A stretch of DNA of 64,000 bases from Blastococcus sp. LR1. GTDB taxonomy: Bacteria > Actinomycetota > Actinomycetes > Mycobacteriales > Geodermatophilaceae. The stretch covers positions 62,001 through 126,000 of the forward strand of contig NZ_JAIUJY010000005.1 of the NCBI RefSeq assembly GCF_020166105.1, given 5' to 3'. Below are positions 51,660 through 61,210 of the stretch, piece after piece; position 1 is the stretch's first letter; each line of letters opens with the position of its first letter. A program made the translations under genes and the position numbers. The notes below the pieces were generated by a model. That model saw only the letters and a program-made list of their open reading frames with translations, ran no database searches and was not told the DNA's origin.

Positions 51660-52646
51660 GTAGCCGGGGCCGACCTGGCCGACGGCGGCGAGCAGCACCC
51701 GCAGCGCGATGAGCTGGTCACGCCGCTGCTGCGGGCCCGCCGCGGCCCACGTGTCCAGCGCGCAGTCGGGGTCCTCGGCGGTGTGGCCGCACAGGGGCGG
51801 GCAGTCGGCAGCGACCTCGGCCATCTCGTCGAACGCGGAGAGGACGTCGCCGGCACTCACGTGCGCCAGCCCGAACGACCGGATGCCCGGGGTGTCGATG
51901 ACGGTGCCGCCGCCGGGCAGGTCGAAGAGTACTGCCGACGACGACGTGTGCCGCCCCTTGCCGATCTTGCTCACGTCACCGGTGGCGCGGAGTGCGTCGG
52001 GAACGAGCCGGTTGACCAGCGTCGACTTGCCGACCCCGGACTGGCCGACGAACACGCTCATCCGGTCGCGGATGCGGCCGAGCAGGTCGTCCAGCGGGTG
52101 CTCGCGGGACATCGGCACGGCGTTCAGGTGCAGCCCCGAATAGCGGTCCAGCAGCGGCTGGGCGGAGGCCAGATCGGTCTTCGTCAGGCAGAGCAGGGGT
52201 TCCAGCCCACCGGCGTAGGCGGCCACCAGGCAGCGGTCCAGGAAGCCCAGCGCCGGATCGGGATCGGTGACCGAGGTGACGATCACCAGCAGGTCGGCGT
52301 TCGCGACGACGACCCGCTCGGTGGGGTCGGTGTCGTCGGCAGTACGGCGCAGTGACGTCGTCCGCTCCTGGATGGTCACGATCCGGGCCAGGCTGTCGGT
52401 GCGTCCGCTGGTGTCGCCCACCACCCGCACCCGGTCACCGACGACGACGCCGTGCTTGCCGAGCTCCCGGGCGCGCATGGTGGTGACGTCCACCGGCCCC
52501 TCGGGTCCCTCGACCCGTACCTGCATCCTGCCGCGGTCGACGGCGATGACGAGCCCCGGGACGGCGTCGTCGTGCGTGGGGCGGGTCCGCGTGCGCGGGC
52601 GGGAGCCCCGCCGGCCGGGGCGGACGCGGACGTCGTCCTCGTCCAT
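51657..52646 (-). CDS. rsgA: Ribosome small subunit-dependent GTPase RsgA
   Basis: A circularly permuted GTPase that checks late 30S maturation. The 329-residue protein has an N-terminal OB fold (about 25-95), then G-motifs in permuted order G4 CLTKTDLA, G1 GQSGVGKST (about 203-211), G3 DTPGIRSFG. A C-terminal zinc domain has CPPLCGHTAEDPDC. ATG at 52646. It lies 26 bp after aroA on the same strand and probably shares its transcript (Rv3228/Rv3227 arrangement). Confidence 0.93.
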   Translation of the reverse strand: MDEDDVRVRPGRRGSRPRTRTRPTHDDAVPGLVIAVDRGRMQVRVEGPEGPVDVTTMRARELGKHGVVVGDRVRVVGDTSGRTDSLARIVTIQERTTSLRRTADDTDPTERVVVANADLLVIVTSVTDPDPALGFLDRCLVAAYAGGLEPLLCLTKTDLASAQPLLDRYSGLHLNAVPMSREHPLDDLLGRIRDRMSVFVGQSGVGKSTLVNRLVPDALRATGDVSKIGKGRHTSSSAVLFDLPGGGTVIDTPGIRSFGLAHVSAGDVLSAFDEMAEVAADCPPLCGHTAEDPDCALDTWAAAGPQQRRDQLIALRVLLAAVGQVGPGY

Positions 52647-52672
52647 CCGCCGGGCGTCGCGCTGGTGCCCGC

Positions 52673-53956
52673 TCAGCGGGCTGCTCCGATCGGCTCGCCG
52701 AGCAACCCGGCCCACCGCTCGCGGAAGTCCGGCAGCGTCTTGGTGACCGCGCCGGGGTCGGCCACCGTCACGCCGTCGATCGCCAGGCCGAGGACGGCGG
52801 CGGCCATGACCATGCGGTGGTCGGCGTAGGAATCCAGTCGCGCCGGCCGTCCTGGCCCTGGCTCGATCTCCAGGCCGTCGGGCAGCTGCCGCACGCGGGC
52901 GCCCACGGCGGTGAGCACCTCGTCGAGGGCCTGCAGTCGGTCGGTCTCGTGCCCGCGCAGGTGCGCGACGCCGGTCAGCCGGGAGGGGCCTTCGGCGAGC
53001 GCGCACAGCGCGGCCAGCACCGGCGTCAGCTCGCCGACCTCGCTCAGGTCGGCGACCAGCGGGCGGACGACGCCGGTGCCCGTGACGCGCAGGTCGCCGT
53101 CGGGGGTCCGCTCGACCGAGGCACCCATCTCGGACAGCAGGCGGTCGAGCTGCGCGCCCGGCTGGGTGGTGACCTCCGGCCAGTCCCGCACCGTCACCTG
53201 CCCGCCCGTGGCCAGCGCGGCGGCGAGGAAGGGAGCCGCGTTGGAGAGGTCGGGCTCGACGACGCGGTCCAGCGCCGCGATCGGGCCGGGGACGACGCGC
53301 CACCCGCGCTCGGTCGCGGTGACCTGCACGCCGTGCTCGCGCAGCGTCGTCACGGTCATCTCGACGTGCGGCATCGACGGGACGCCGCCGGCCAGCGACA
53401 GGTCGATGCCCTCGTCGAAGCGGGCGGCGGCCAGCAGCAGCCCGGAGACGATCTGCGAGGACTCGCTCGCGTCCACGGTCACCGCACCTCCACGCACCCG
53501 GCCGGTGCCGCGCACGGTGAAGGGGGCTCGCCCACGGCCGTCGTCGTCCACCCCGACGCCGAGGTCGCGGAGCGCCGCGATCAGCCCGGCGTTGGGCCGC
53601 TCGTGCAGCCGGGGGTCGCCGTCGACGGTCACGTCGCCGTCGGCCAGGGCGGCGACCGGTGGCAGGAACCGCAGGATCGTCCCGGCCAGGCCGGCGTCGA
53701 CGGTGGCCGGCCCGCGCAGCGGCGCGGGGGACACCACCCAGTCGGCGCCGTCCTCGTCGATCCGCACGCCGAGGGCCCGCAGGGCACCGGCCATGAGGTC
53801 GGTGTCCCGCGCCCGGAGCGGACGCACGAGCCGGCTCGGGCCGTCGGCGATCGCGGCGAGGATCAGCGCGCGTGCGGTGAGCGACTTGGAGCCCGGCAGA
53901 CCGACGACGGCGTCGACGGGAGCCGGGTGGTGCGGCGCGGACCAGACATCAGGCAC
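52673..53956 (-). CDS. aroA: 3-phosphoshikimate 1-carboxyvinyltransferase (EPSP synthase)
   Basis: Shikimate pathway enzyme joining PEP to shikimate-3-phosphate. The 427-residue protein shows the substrate loop LPGSKSLTARALIL, the GDPRLHERP phosphate motif, DASESSQIVSGLLLAA, and the C-terminal LDSYADHRMVMAAAVLG. GTG at 53956 is chosen because it aligns with the usual start just before the WSAP...PV segment; a GTG 10 codons earlier is possible. Forms an operon with rsgA. Confidence 0.93.
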   Translation of the reverse strand: MPDVWSAPHHPAPVDAVVGLPGSKSLTARALILAAIADGPSRLVRPLRARDTDLMAGALRALGVRIDEDGADWVVSPAPLRGPATVDAGLAGTILRFLPPVAALADGDVTVDGDPRLHERPNAGLIAALRDLGVGVDDDGRGRAPFTVRGTGRVRGGAVTVDASESSQIVSGLLLAAARFDEGIDLSLAGGVPSMPHVEMTVTTLREHGVQVTATERGWRVVPGPIAALDRVVEPDLSNAAPFLAAALATGGQVTVRDWPEVTTQPGAQLDRLLSEMGASVERTPDGDLRVTGTGVVRPLVADLSEVGELTPVLAALCALAEGPSRLTGVAHLRGHETDRLQALDEVLTAVGARVRQLPDGLEIEPGPGRPARLDSYADHRMVMAAAVLGLAIDGVTVADPGAVTKTLPDFRERWAGLLGEPIGAAR

Positions 53957-53990
53957 GGAGTCAGTCTGCCCGGTCGCGCGCCGCACCCGT

Positions 53991-55454
53991 TCAGCCCGCC
54001 TGCGGCTTGTCGGCCTTCTTCGCCGGCACCACGCGGGTGAGCCGGCGGTTGGCGAACTCGAACATCGCCATCTCGGAGAGCTCGCGGCCGTAGCCGGACC
54101 GCTTGATCCCGCCGAAGGGCAGCTCGGGGGAGGAGGCGGTGGGCTGGTTGATCCAGACCATGCCGGCCTCGATCCGCTCGGCCACCGCGCGACCGCGGTC
54201 GAGGTCGCTGCTCATGACCGTGGCGCCCAGGCCGTAGACGGTGTTGTTGGCCAGCTCGACGGCCTCGTCCTCGTCCTTGACCTTGTAGATCACCGCGGCG
54301 GGGCCGAAGAGCTCCTCGTGGTACGCCCGCATGTCCGGGGTGACGTCGGCGAGCAGGGTCGGCTCGACGAAGGCGCCGGGCAGGTCCGGCCGTCCGCCAC
54401 CGGCGAGCACCGTGGCGCCCTTGTCGATCGCGTCCTGGATCTGCGCGTGCAGGTCCTTGGCGGCCTGCTCCGAGGACAGCGGCGCCAGCGACGTCGCCGG
54501 GTCGGTCGGGTCGCCGGGGGCGAAGGTGGCGAACGCCTGCTGCATGCCGGCCACGAAGGAGTCGTAGACGTTCTCCGGGACGATCATCCGCTTGGCGGCG
54601 ATGCAGGCCTGGCCGGTGTTCTGCATCCGGCCGGTCGTCGCGGCCTTGACCGTCGCCGCCAGGTTGTCGGCGTCGAGGACGATGAACGGGTCGCTGCCGC
54701 CGAGCTCGAGCACCGACTTCTTGAGGTGCTTGCCGGCGAGCGCACCGACCGCGCTGCCCGCGCGCTCGCTGCCGGTCAGCGTGACGCCGGCGATGCGCGG
54801 GTCGGCGACGACCTGCTCGACGTCGTCGATCTTCAGGAACGTGTTGGTGAAGACGCCCTCGGGGGCCCCGGCGTCGGTGAAGAGCTTCTCGATGGCCTCG
54901 GCGCACTGCGGAACGATCTCGGCGTGCTTGAGGATCACGGTGTTGCCGAGCACCAGGTTCGGGCCGGCCACGCGGACCACCTGGTAGTAGGGGTAGTTCC
55001 ACGGCTCGATGGCCAGCAGGGCACCGACCGGCTGGGTCTCGACGACGGCGTCACCGCCGCCGAACAGCGGCTGGATGGGCGTGGGCTGCAGGAAGGCCGG
55101 GCCGTTGTCCGCGTAGTACTTGAGGATCATCGAGCAGAGGAAGAGCTCGCCGACGGCCTCCTCGGTGCGCTTGCCCATCTCCTTGGTGGTGAGGGCGGCG
55201 AGGTCGTGGATGCGCTCGTCCATCAGCTCGGCGGCGCGGCGGACCACGGCGGCCCGGTCCTCGACGGAGCGCTGTCGCCACTCCTGGTAGGCGGCGTGCG
55301 CCCGCCCGATGATGCCGTCGACGGCCTCGGTCGGGGTGAAGTCGAACTCCTTCTCCGTCTCGCCGGTGAAGGGGTTCACCGTCGCGTACCGCCGCGCGGC
55401 GCTGTCGCTGGCGGTCTTCGGCTGGTCGGTGGCTGGGTTCTGCGTCACGGTCAC
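53991..55454 (-). CDS. NAD(P)-dependent aldehyde dehydrogenase, succinate-semialdehyde type
   Basis: A 487-residue ALDH. Catalytic elements are [11 protein letters not shown] (oxyanion Asn), the general base Glu in [11 protein letters not shown] (about 245), the nucleophile Cys in [11 protein letters not shown] (about 278), and [12 protein letters not shown]. The NTGQAC context and length match GabD1-like succinate-semialdehyde dehydrogenases of actinobacteria. It lies just upstream of aroA on the same strand (34 bp), interrupting the usual aroA-SRAP neighbourhood, which suggests an insertion here. Confidence 0.9.
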   Translation of the reverse strand: MTVTQNPATDQPKTASDSAARRYATVNPFTGETEKEFDFTPTEAVDGIIGRAHAAYQEWRQRSVEDRAAVVRRAAELMDERIHDLAALTTKEMGKRTEEAVGELFLCSMILKYYADNGPAFLQPTPIQPLFGGGDAVVETQPVGALLAIEPWNYPYYQVVRVAGPNLVLGNTVILKHAEIVPQCAEAIEKLFTDAGAPEGVFTNTFLKIDDVEQVVADPRIAGVTLTGSERAGSAVGALAGKHLKKSVLELGGSDPFIVLDADNLAATVKAATTGRMQNTGQACIAAKRMIVPENVYDSFVAGMQQAFATFAPGDPTDPATSLAPLSSEQAAKDLHAQIQDAIDKGATVLAGGGRPDLPGAFVEPTLLADVTPDMRAYHEELFGPAAVIYKVKDEDEAVELANNTVYGLGATVMSSDLDRGRAVAERIEAGMVWINQPTASSPELPFGGIKRSGYGRELSEMAMFEFANRRLTRVVPAKKADKPQAG

Positions 55455-55590
55455 GGTGGTGATCCTCGTCTCTCGGCGCCGGTTGCGACAGCGGGGGGTA
55501 CGCGGAGGTTCCGAGGGCCGGCGCGGCGGCCGGTGTCGATGGGCCGACCTAGAGTGCGAACGGTCAGCCAGTGCCCCTGAGGAGGCGCCG

Positions 55591-56337
55591 ATGTGCGGTC
55601 GTTACGCGGCCAGCCGCAAGCCCGAGGATCTCGCGCTCGAGTTCGAGGCGGTCCGGTCCGAGGGGCAGCCGGCGCTGGCCGCCGACTACAACGTGGCGCC
55701 GACCAAGGACGTCTACGTCGTGCGGCACGCCAAGGAGCGGGACGCCGAGGGGCTGCCCACCGGTGGTGGCCACCGCGAGCTGCGCGCGGTCCGCTGGGGC
55801 CTGGTGCCCTCGTGGGCCAAGGACGTCTCGGTCGGCAACCGGATGCTCAACGCCCGGGTCGAGTCGCTCACCGAGAAGCCGGCCTTCCGCAAGGCGGCGG
55901 CGTCGCGGCGGTGCCTGGTGCCGGCCGACGGCTGGTACGAGTGGGCCAAGCGCCTGGACTCACCCACGAAGCAGCCGTACTTCATCACCCCGGAGGACGG
56001 TTCGGTGCTCGCGATGGCCGGCCTCTGGGAGGTCTGGGGCAGGGGAGAGGACCGGCTCTACACCTGCACCGTCGTCACCGCCCCGGCGACCGGGGCGCTG
56101 ACCGAGATCCACGACCGGATGCCGCTGGTGCTGCCGCCCGACCGCTGGGCCGACTGGCTCGATCCGGCTCGGGAGGACGTCACCGAGCTGGTCGAACCCA
56201 CACCGCCCGAGGTCGTCGCCGCACTGGAGCTGCGGCCGGTCAGCACGGCGGTGAACAACGTGCGCGTCAACGGCCCGGAGCTCACCGCCCGCGCGGAGTC
56301 GGTCAGCGAACCGGCCGACCAGCCCGCGCTCTTCTGA
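55591..56337 (+). CDS. SRAP-family abasic-site shield protein (HMCES/YedK)
   Basis: A 248-residue SOS-response-associated peptidase family protein that crosslinks to abasic sites in single-stranded DNA. Required residues are present: Cys2 after ATG (MCGRYAAS), Asn in MLNARVESL, Glu in DGWYEWAKR, and His in [14 protein letters not shown] at 55591 must be the start since Cys2 has to become N-terminal; GAGGAGG precedes it. Corresponds to Rv3226c. The next gene starts one base after its stop. Confidence 0.93.
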   Translation: MCGRYAASRKPEDLALEFEAVRSEGQPALAADYNVAPTKDVYVVRHAKERDAEGLPTGGGHRELRAVRWGLVPSWAKDVSVGNRMLNARVESLTEKPAFRKAAASRRCLVPADGWYEWAKRLDSPTKQPYFITPEDGSVLAMAGLWEVWGRGEDRLYTCTVVTAPATGALTEIHDRMPLVLPPDRWADWLDPAREDVTELVEPTPPEVVAALELRPVSTAVNNVRVNGPELTARAESVSEPADQPALF

Positions 56338-56338
56338 C

Positions 56339-57862
56339 GTGGCCGTCCGGGACGAGGCCGCACCGCCTGGCGGCACCGCGCTGCCTCCGTGGGTGGCGGC
56401 CGCGATCACCTTCCTGTCCTCCGGCGCCGTCCTGGTGCTGGAGATCGTGGGCCTGAGGCTGATCGCCCCCTACGTCGGCGTCACCGTGCAGACCAGCACG
56501 GCGGTGATCGGCTTCGCCCTGGCCGCCATCGCGCTGGGCGCGTGGGTCGGCGGTGCGGTGGCCGACCAGGCCGATCCGCGCCGGCTGCTGGCCCCGCTGA
56601 TGGTCGCCGGGGGCGCGCTGATCGTCGCCGTGCTGCCGCTGGTGCGCTTCACCGGCGAGGCGCTCTCCGGCGCGGATGCCGGGGGAGTCCTGCTGCTGGC
56701 CGCGGTCGCCGTGGTCGTGCCGGCGGCGCTGCTCTCGGCGGTGCCGCCGATGGTGGTGAAGCTGCAGCTGGCCAGCCTCGACGAGACCGGCGCGGTCGTC
56801 GGGCGGCTGTCGGGCATCGGCACGCTCGGCGGCATCGCCGCGACCTTCGCCACCGGCTTCGTCCTGGTCGCGATCCTCCCCAGCAGCGTGATCCTCGTCG
56901 GCACGGGTGCGGTCACCGCACTCACCGGCATCGCCGTCGCGGTGCTGCTGCGGCGGGTGCCGGGCGCCGGCCGGCTGCCCGTCGGACTGCTGGTGCTCGC
57001 GGTGGGCGGTGGCGTGCTCGCCGCCGTCGCGCCGACGCCCTGCGAGGAGGAGACCGCGTACCACTGCGCGCGGGTGGTGGCCGATCCGGAGCGGGACACC
57101 GGCCGGGTGCTGCTGCTCGGCACCCTGCGGCACTCCTACGTCGACCTCGCCGACCCCACCCACCTGGAGTTCGAGTACGTGCGGGCGGTCGCCGCGGTCA
57201 CCGACGCGGCGTTCCCCGCGGGCGAGCCGATCTCCGCGCTGCACGTCGGCGGCGGGGGGCTGACGGTGCCCCGGTACCTGGCGGAGGTGCGACCGGGCAC
57301 TCGCAGCCTGGTGATCGAGGTCGATCCCGGGGTCGTCGCGATGGACCGCGAGCAGCTCGGCCTGGAGACGTCGGACGAGCTGCAGGTGCGGGTCGCCGAC
57401 GGTCGCGTCGGCCTGGCCGAGGAGTCGGCGGGGGAGCGGAACCTCGTCGTGGGCGATGCGTTCGGCGGGCTGTCGGTGCCCTGGCAGCTGACCACCCGGG
57501 AGGCCCTCGAGCTGGTCGACCGGTCGCTGACCGACGACGGCGTCTACGCGGTCAACCTCATCGACCACCCGCCGCTGGCCTTCGTCCGCGCGGAGCTGGC
57601 GACGATGCGGGAGGTGTTCGGGCACGTGGCCCTGCTGGCGCGCGCACCGGTGCTGGCGGGGGAGGACGGCGGGAACCTGGTGGCGGTGGCCTCGCGGAGC
57701 CCGCTGCCGGTCGACGCGATCGCCGAGGCGCTGCGGGATCAGGACCTGGCGTGGCAGGTCGCCGAGAGGGAGGGGCTCGACCGGTTCGTCGGCGACGCCG
57801 ACGTCCTGACCGACGACTTCGCGCCGGTCGACCAGCTGCTGACCCCTTACGGCCAGCCCTAG
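56339..57862 (+). CDS. Fused membrane domain and spermidine-synthase-like methyltransferase domain
   Basis: A 507-residue protein. The N-terminal ~230 residues contain about seven membrane helices (from WVAAAITFLSSGAVLVLEIVG; ...GIGTLGGIAATFATGFVLV). The C-terminal ~270 residues are a spermidine-synthase-fold domain with HVGGGGLTVPRYLAE (SAM/dcSAM loop) and IEVDPGVVAMDREQLG. The aminopropyltransferase catalytic Asp region reads VVGDAFGGLSVPW. Such fusions are common in actinobacteria and their substrate is unknown. GTG at 56339. Its stop overlaps the ybaK stop in the 4-bp CTAG (57859-57862). Confidence 0.85.
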   Translation: MAVRDEAAPPGGTALPPWVAAAITFLSSGAVLVLEIVGLRLIAPYVGVTVQTSTAVIGFALAAIALGAWVGGAVADQADPRRLLAPLMVAGGALIVAVLPLVRFTGEALSGADAGGVLLLAAVAVVVPAALLSAVPPMVVKLQLASLDETGAVVGRLSGIGTLGGIAATFATGFVLVAILPSSVILVGTGAVTALTGIAVAVLLRRVPGAGRLPVGLLVLAVGGGVLAAVAPTPCEEETAYHCARVVADPERDTGRVLLLGTLRHSYVDLADPTHLEFEYVRAVAAVTDAAFPAGEPISALHVGGGGLTVPRYLAEVRPGTRSLVIEVDPGVVAMDREQLGLETSDELQVRVADGRVGLAEESAGERNLVVGDAFGGLSVPWQLTTREALELVDRSLTDDGVYAVNLIDHPPLAFVRAELATMREVFGHVALLARAPVLAGEDGGNLVAVASRSPLPVDAIAEALRDQDLAWQVAEREGLDRFVGDADVLTDDFAPVDQLLTPYGQP

Positions 57863-58332
57863 CGGCCGATCGGTGCGGTGCGGGCGCGGGTGAGCCGCAC
57901 CAGCTCGCCCGGGGCCAGCTCCAGCTGCAGCCCCCGCTTGCCGGCGCTGACCATGACCGTGGCGAACTCCAGTGCAGAGGAGTCGACGACCGTGGGCAGC
58001 GACTTCTTCTGGCCTAGCGGGCTGATCCCGCCCAGCACGTACCCGGTGGCCCGTTCGGCGTCGACCGGATCGGCCATGGCGGCCTTCCGTCCGCCCGCCG
58101 CCGCGGCGAGCGCCTTGAGGTCGAGGGTGCCGCTGACCGGGACCACCGCCACCGTCAGCGCCCCGTCCACGCGTGCCACCAGGGTCTTGAACACCTGCCG
58201 CGGATCGGCGCCCAGTGCGGCCACCGCGGCCTCGCCGTGTCCCTGGTCGGAGGGGTGCTCCGGGTCGTAGGGGTGCAGCACGTGCGGCACCTTCGCCTGC
58301 TCCAGGATCCGCACCGCCGGGGTCGCCGCCAC
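57859..58332 (-). CDS. ybaK: YbaK/EbsC-family Cys-tRNA(Pro) deacylase
   Basis: A trans-editing enzyme that hydrolyses mischarged Cys-tRNA(Pro). The 157-residue protein has [20 protein letters not shown] at the N-terminus, the lysine in [17 protein letters not shown] (about 48), [21 protein letters not shown] (about 96-116) and the [13 protein letters not shown] end. GTG at 58332 gives the standard family length; the longer frame is Arg/Pro-rich and crosses the sigR promoter region. Confidence 0.9.
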   Translation of the reverse strand: MAATPAVRILEQAKVPHVLHPYDPEHPSDQGHGEAAVAALGADPRQVFKTLVARVDGALTVAVVPVSGTLDLKALAAAAGGRKAAMADPVDAERATGYVLGGISPLGQKKSLPTVVDSSALEFATVMVSAGKRGLQLELAPGELVRLTRARTAPIGR

Positions 58333-58364
58333 GGCGCGGGACTGTAGCGATATCTGCCGACCGG

Positions 58365-58391
58365 GGAATGCGTCCGGCGGGGGGTGCCGTT
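58365..58391 (+). promoter_or_regulatory. Candidate autoregulatory SigR-type promoter
   Basis: GGGGAAT with GGAAT at 58365-58369, a 19-bp spacer and GTT at 58389-58391. It lies ~140 nt before the sigR start, consistent with positive autoregulation and a ~130-nt leader. Spacing equals that of the moeZ promoter. Confidence 0.65.
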
Positions 58392-58529
58392 GCACCGGCC
58401 GTGAGCAGCACCGTCTCCAGCACCCGTCCGAGGGTCGCGCACCGGCGTCCCCCGGGCCGCCCCGACGCCGCGCGGCTAGGATCGACCGATGTGGCGCCCC
58501 GCGTCCGGGGGCCTCAGAGAGGACGGTCG

Positions 58530-59222
58530 GTGCCTGAAGAGTCCGCGGTCGAGAACCCTGGCCAGCTGCCCGTGGCCGCACCCGTAGAGGTGCCCGAGGC
58601 CCGTGAAGGCGGCAGCCGGACCGAGGTCGCCGAGACCCGTGCCGAGCGCGACGCCCGGTTCGAGCGTGACGCGCTGCCCTTCCTCGACCAGCTGTACCCG
58701 GCGGCCCTGCGGATGACCCGCAACCCGGCCGACGCCGAGGACCTGGTCCAGGAGACGTTCGTCAAGGCCTACTCCGCGTTCCACCAGTTCGCCGAGGGGA
58801 CCAACCTCAAGGCCTGGCTGTACCGGATCCTGACGAACACCTACATCAACAGCTACCGCAAGAAGCAGCGGCAGCCGCAGCAGTACCCCACCGAGCAGGT
58901 GCAGGACTGGCAGCTGTACGCCGCCGAGGAGCACAGCTCCACCGGCCTGCGGTCGGCCGAGATCGAGGCGCTGGACCACCTGCCGGACTCCGACATCAAG
59001 GAGGCCCTGCAGCAGCTGCCCGAGGACTTCCGCCTGGCGGTCTACCTGGCCGACGTCGAGGGCTTCGCCTACAAGGAGATCGCCGAGATCATGGGCACGC
59101 CCATCGGCACGGTGATGTCCCGGCTGCACCGCGGGAGGCGGGGCCTGCAGAAGCTGCTGGCCGACTACGCCCGCGAGCGCGGCTTCGTCCGTGCCGGTGC
59201 CGGTGAGGAAGCGAGCAAGTGA
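58530..59222 (+). CDS. sigR: ECF sigma factor SigR/SigH (thiol-oxidative stress)
   Basis: A 230-residue group-IV sigma factor. Region 2 has [20 protein letters not shown] and [19 protein letters not shown]; region 4 has [41 protein letters not shown]. These are close to Streptomyces SigR and M. tuberculosis SigH. GTG at 58530 follows GAGAGGA; a ~60-residue acidic N-terminal extension precedes region 2. It is directly coupled to the zinc anti-sigma gene. Named sigH in mycobacteria. Confidence 0.95.
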   Translation: MPEESAVENPGQLPVAAPVEVPEAREGGSRTEVAETRAERDARFERDALPFLDQLYPAALRMTRNPADAEDLVQETFVKAYSAFHQFAEGTNLKAWLYRILTNTYINSYRKKQRQPQQYPTEQVQDWQLYAAEEHSSTGLRSAEIEALDHLPDSDIKEALQQLPEDFRLAVYLADVEGFAYKEIAEIMGTPIGTVMSRLHRGRRGLQKLLADYARERGFVRAGAGEEASK

Positions 59223-59551
59223 TGAGCGACGACGCTGCGCGTGCCGGTGAGCCGATCGAGATCAACTCGTGCGACGACGTCCTGACGCACGTCTTCGAGT
59301 TCCTCGACAACGAGACGAACGACGACCGCCGGGCGGTGATCGCCGAGCACCTCGAGGACTGTTCCTCGTGTCTGCGCGAGTTCGGCATCGAGCAGGAGTT
59401 CAAGGCGCTGGTGCGCCGCCGCTGCGGTGGTGACAAGCCGCCGTCGGGTCTGCGCGACAGGATCAAGATGCAGCTGACCAGCGTGTCCTTCGAGGAGGAC
59501 GGCACGCAGATCAGCGTCGAGCGCGTCACGATCGAGCGCACCGCCGAGTAG
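59222..59551 (+). CDS. rsrA: Zinc-binding redox anti-sigma factor RsrA/RshA
   Basis: A 109-residue ZAS-family anti-sigma. Zinc/redox residues are Cys17 (INSCDDV), and His43, Cys47, Cys50 in HLEDCSSC; a further Cys68 (RRRCGG) is present. Oxidation of the Cys pair releases zinc and SigR. ATG at 59222 overlaps the sigR stop (TGATG); a GTG one codon earlier is also in frame. Co-translation fits 1:1 binding to SigR. A strong terminator follows. Confidence 0.95.
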   Translation: MSDDAARAGEPIEINSCDDVLTHVFEFLDNETNDDRRAVIAEHLEDCSSCLREFGIEQEFKALVRRRCGGDKPPSGLRDRIKMQLTSVSFEEDGTQISVERVTIERTAE

Positions 59552-59577
59552 CAGCCGGAACCGCCCCGGAAGACGAA

Positions 59578-59617
59578 GAAGCGCCCCATCTCCGCGTGTG
59601 CGGAGGTGGGGCGCTTC
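59578..59617. terminator. Bidirectional terminator after rsrA
   Basis: Perfect stem of 18 bp (GAAGCGCCCCATCTCCGC with its complement; one G-T pair position) and loop GTGT. It ends 8 bp before the stop of the convergent bL37 gene, serving both. Confidence 0.92.
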
Positions 59618-59625
59618 TGCGGCCG

Positions 59626-59700
59626 TCAGGCGTTGGGGCGCTTGCCGTGGTTGGCCTTGCTCCCCTTGCGGCTGCGACGCTTGCGTCCACGCTTGGACAT
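59626..59700 (-). CDS. Ribosomal protein bL37 (24 residues)
   Basis: A 24-residue, extremely basic peptide MSKRGRKRRSRKGSKANHGK plus RPNA. It matches in size and in the KANHGKRPN end the mini-protein bL37 found in the large subunit of mycobacterial ribosomes. ATG at 59700 follows GAGGAGGGCAGC. Gene finders often miss it. It sits beside sigR-rsrA, near its mycobacterial location as I recall. Confidence 0.85.
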   Translation of the reverse strand: MSKRGRKRRSRKGSKANHGKRPNA

Positions 59701-59872
59701 CGCTGCCCTCCTCTTCCGGTGCAGGTGGGCCGGGCGGCCCTGGTTCTCGCGGGGTCGAGATGCGGCACACGTATCGTGCGCGGCGTCGCCGAACCCGCCA
59801 AGCTGACGCGACAAGCCTCTCACGGGGAACCCGGCGACTTCGCCGGGCAGGGGAACGCAGGAGGAAATCGCA

Positions 59873-60919
59873 GTGCCGCAGCTGGAGATCGAGAGCGTTC
59901 TGGTCGCGGGACGAGGGCCGGCCGGCTGTGCCGCGGTCGCCGCGTGCGAACGGCTCGGCGTGAAGGCCGTGGCGGTGCACAGCGAGTCCGAGCGCTCCGC
60001 CCGGCACGTGCGGCTGGCCGACGACGCCGTCCTCCTGGGACCGGCGCCGGCCGCGGAGAGCTACCTGGCCGTCGACCGCATCGTCGAGGCCGCCCGGCGG
60101 ACCGGGGTCGAGGCGGTGCTCCCGGTCCCGCCGGCACTGGCGGGGAACGCGCGGCTGGCCTCGGCGGTGCTCGCCGCCGGCCTGCGCTGGATCGGCCCGG
60201 ATCCCGAGGTGCTCGAACGGCTGGGTGGCGACGGCGTCGAGCCGGCCAGCGAGCGCGGCTTCCTGGCGTGGGTGACCGCCGAGGGGCTGCGCTTCACCAC
60301 GCCGGTGGCCCGCGACCGGGCGGCGGGGATCGCCCGCGTGTCGTGGACCCCGGATGTCCCCGAGCAGCTGCCGGCCGCTGCGCGCAGGCTGCCGGAGCTC
60401 GGGTGGCGCGGTCTGGTGACCGTGGGCATCTCGCCGGACGGCGAACTCGCCGAGGTCGCCGCCGGCTTCTCCCTGGACATGGCCGTGCTCGAGCGTGTGC
60501 ACGGGGTCGACGCCGTGGAGCTCGCGCTGCGCAGCGCCGCCGGCCCGCGGGACACCGCTGCGGCCGCCGCCGGGCACGAGCCGCGCTCCGCCGTCGCCGT
60601 CCAGCTGCGGTCGACCCTCCCGCCCGGCACCGCCGGCCGGATCACCGGCCGGCTGCCCGGCTCGGGCCGGACCCCGGCGCCCTCTCCGGACGTGGACCTG
60701 GTCGCGGTCACCGGCTACGACCCCGGGGACCGGCTGGACGGCTGGTACGACGCCCTGCTGGCCACCGTGAGCGCCGGGGCCGCCGATACGGCGACCGCTG
60801 CGCGCGCGGCGAGCCAGGTGCTGTCCGGCCTGCCTGACGCAGGGGTGCCGCACGACGGCGCGGAGGTGTGCGCGGTGCTGGGGCGACTCGCCGCAGACCA
60901 GGCGCTGCCACGCAGCTGA
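59873..60919 (+). CDS. Biotin-carboxylase N-domain-like protein without an ATP-grasp domain
   Basis: A 348-residue protein. The first ~115 residues resemble the biotin-carboxylase N-terminal (pre-ATP-grasp) domain: ESVLVAGRGPAGCAAVAACERLG, HVRLADDAVLLGP, SYLAVDRIVEAAR, GLRWIGPDPEVLERLG. The following sequence lacks the Gly-rich ATP-grasp loop and metal-binding Glu residues, so carboxylase activity is doubtful. GTG at 59873 follows AGGAGG; a short hairpin (CCCGGCG/CGCCGGG, 59830-59847) lies in the leader. It is followed by a lone biotinyl-domain gene, suggesting a functional pairing. Confidence 0.7.
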   Translation: MPQLEIESVLVAGRGPAGCAAVAACERLGVKAVAVHSESERSARHVRLADDAVLLGPAPAAESYLAVDRIVEAARRTGVEAVLPVPPALAGNARLASAVLAAGLRWIGPDPEVLERLGGDGVEPASERGFLAWVTAEGLRFTTPVARDRAAGIARVSWTPDVPEQLPAAARRLPELGWRGLVTVGISPDGELAEVAAGFSLDMAVLERVHGVDAVELALRSAAGPRDTAAAAAGHEPRSAVAVQLRSTLPPGTAGRITGRLPGSGRTPAPSPDVDLVAVTGYDPGDRLDGWYDALLATVSAGAADTATAARAASQVLSGLPDAGVPHDGAEVCAVLGRLAADQALPRS

Positions 60920-60974
60920 CGGCCGTCCGCGTGCTTGGATGAGGGCTCGCAGACGGTGTGAGCAGGAGGTCGCG

Positions 60975-61199
60975 GTGGCGGTCGAGGAGATCCACGCGGA
61001 GATGGTCTCCAGCGTCTGGAAGGTGCTCGTGGCACCGGGGACGCAGGTGTCCGCAGGGGACACGCTGGTGATCCTCGAGTCCATGAAGATGGAGATCCCG
61101 GTGCTGACCGAGCACGCGGGGACCGTGCAGGAGATGCACGTGGTGGAGGGGGAGGTCCTCCAGGAGGGCGACCTCATCGCCACCGTCGCCGCCGCCTGA
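60975..61199 (+). CDS. Single-domain biotin/lipoyl attachment protein
   Basis: A 74-residue biotinyl domain with the modified lysine in LESMKMEIPV (about 38-47) and the matching C-terminal half GTVQEMHVVEGEVLQEGDLI. Same size and sequence style as M. tuberculosis TB7.3 (Rv3221c). GTG at 60975. Encoded right after the biotin-carboxylase-like protein. No carboxyltransferase is present, so it may serve an acyl-CoA carboxylase encoded elsewhere. Confidence 0.9.
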   Translation: MAVEEIHAEMVSSVWKVLVAPGTQVSAGDTLVILESMKMEIPVLTEHAGTVQEMHVVEGEVLQEGDLIATVAAA

Positions 61200-61210
61200 C
61201 GGCGGCGGGC

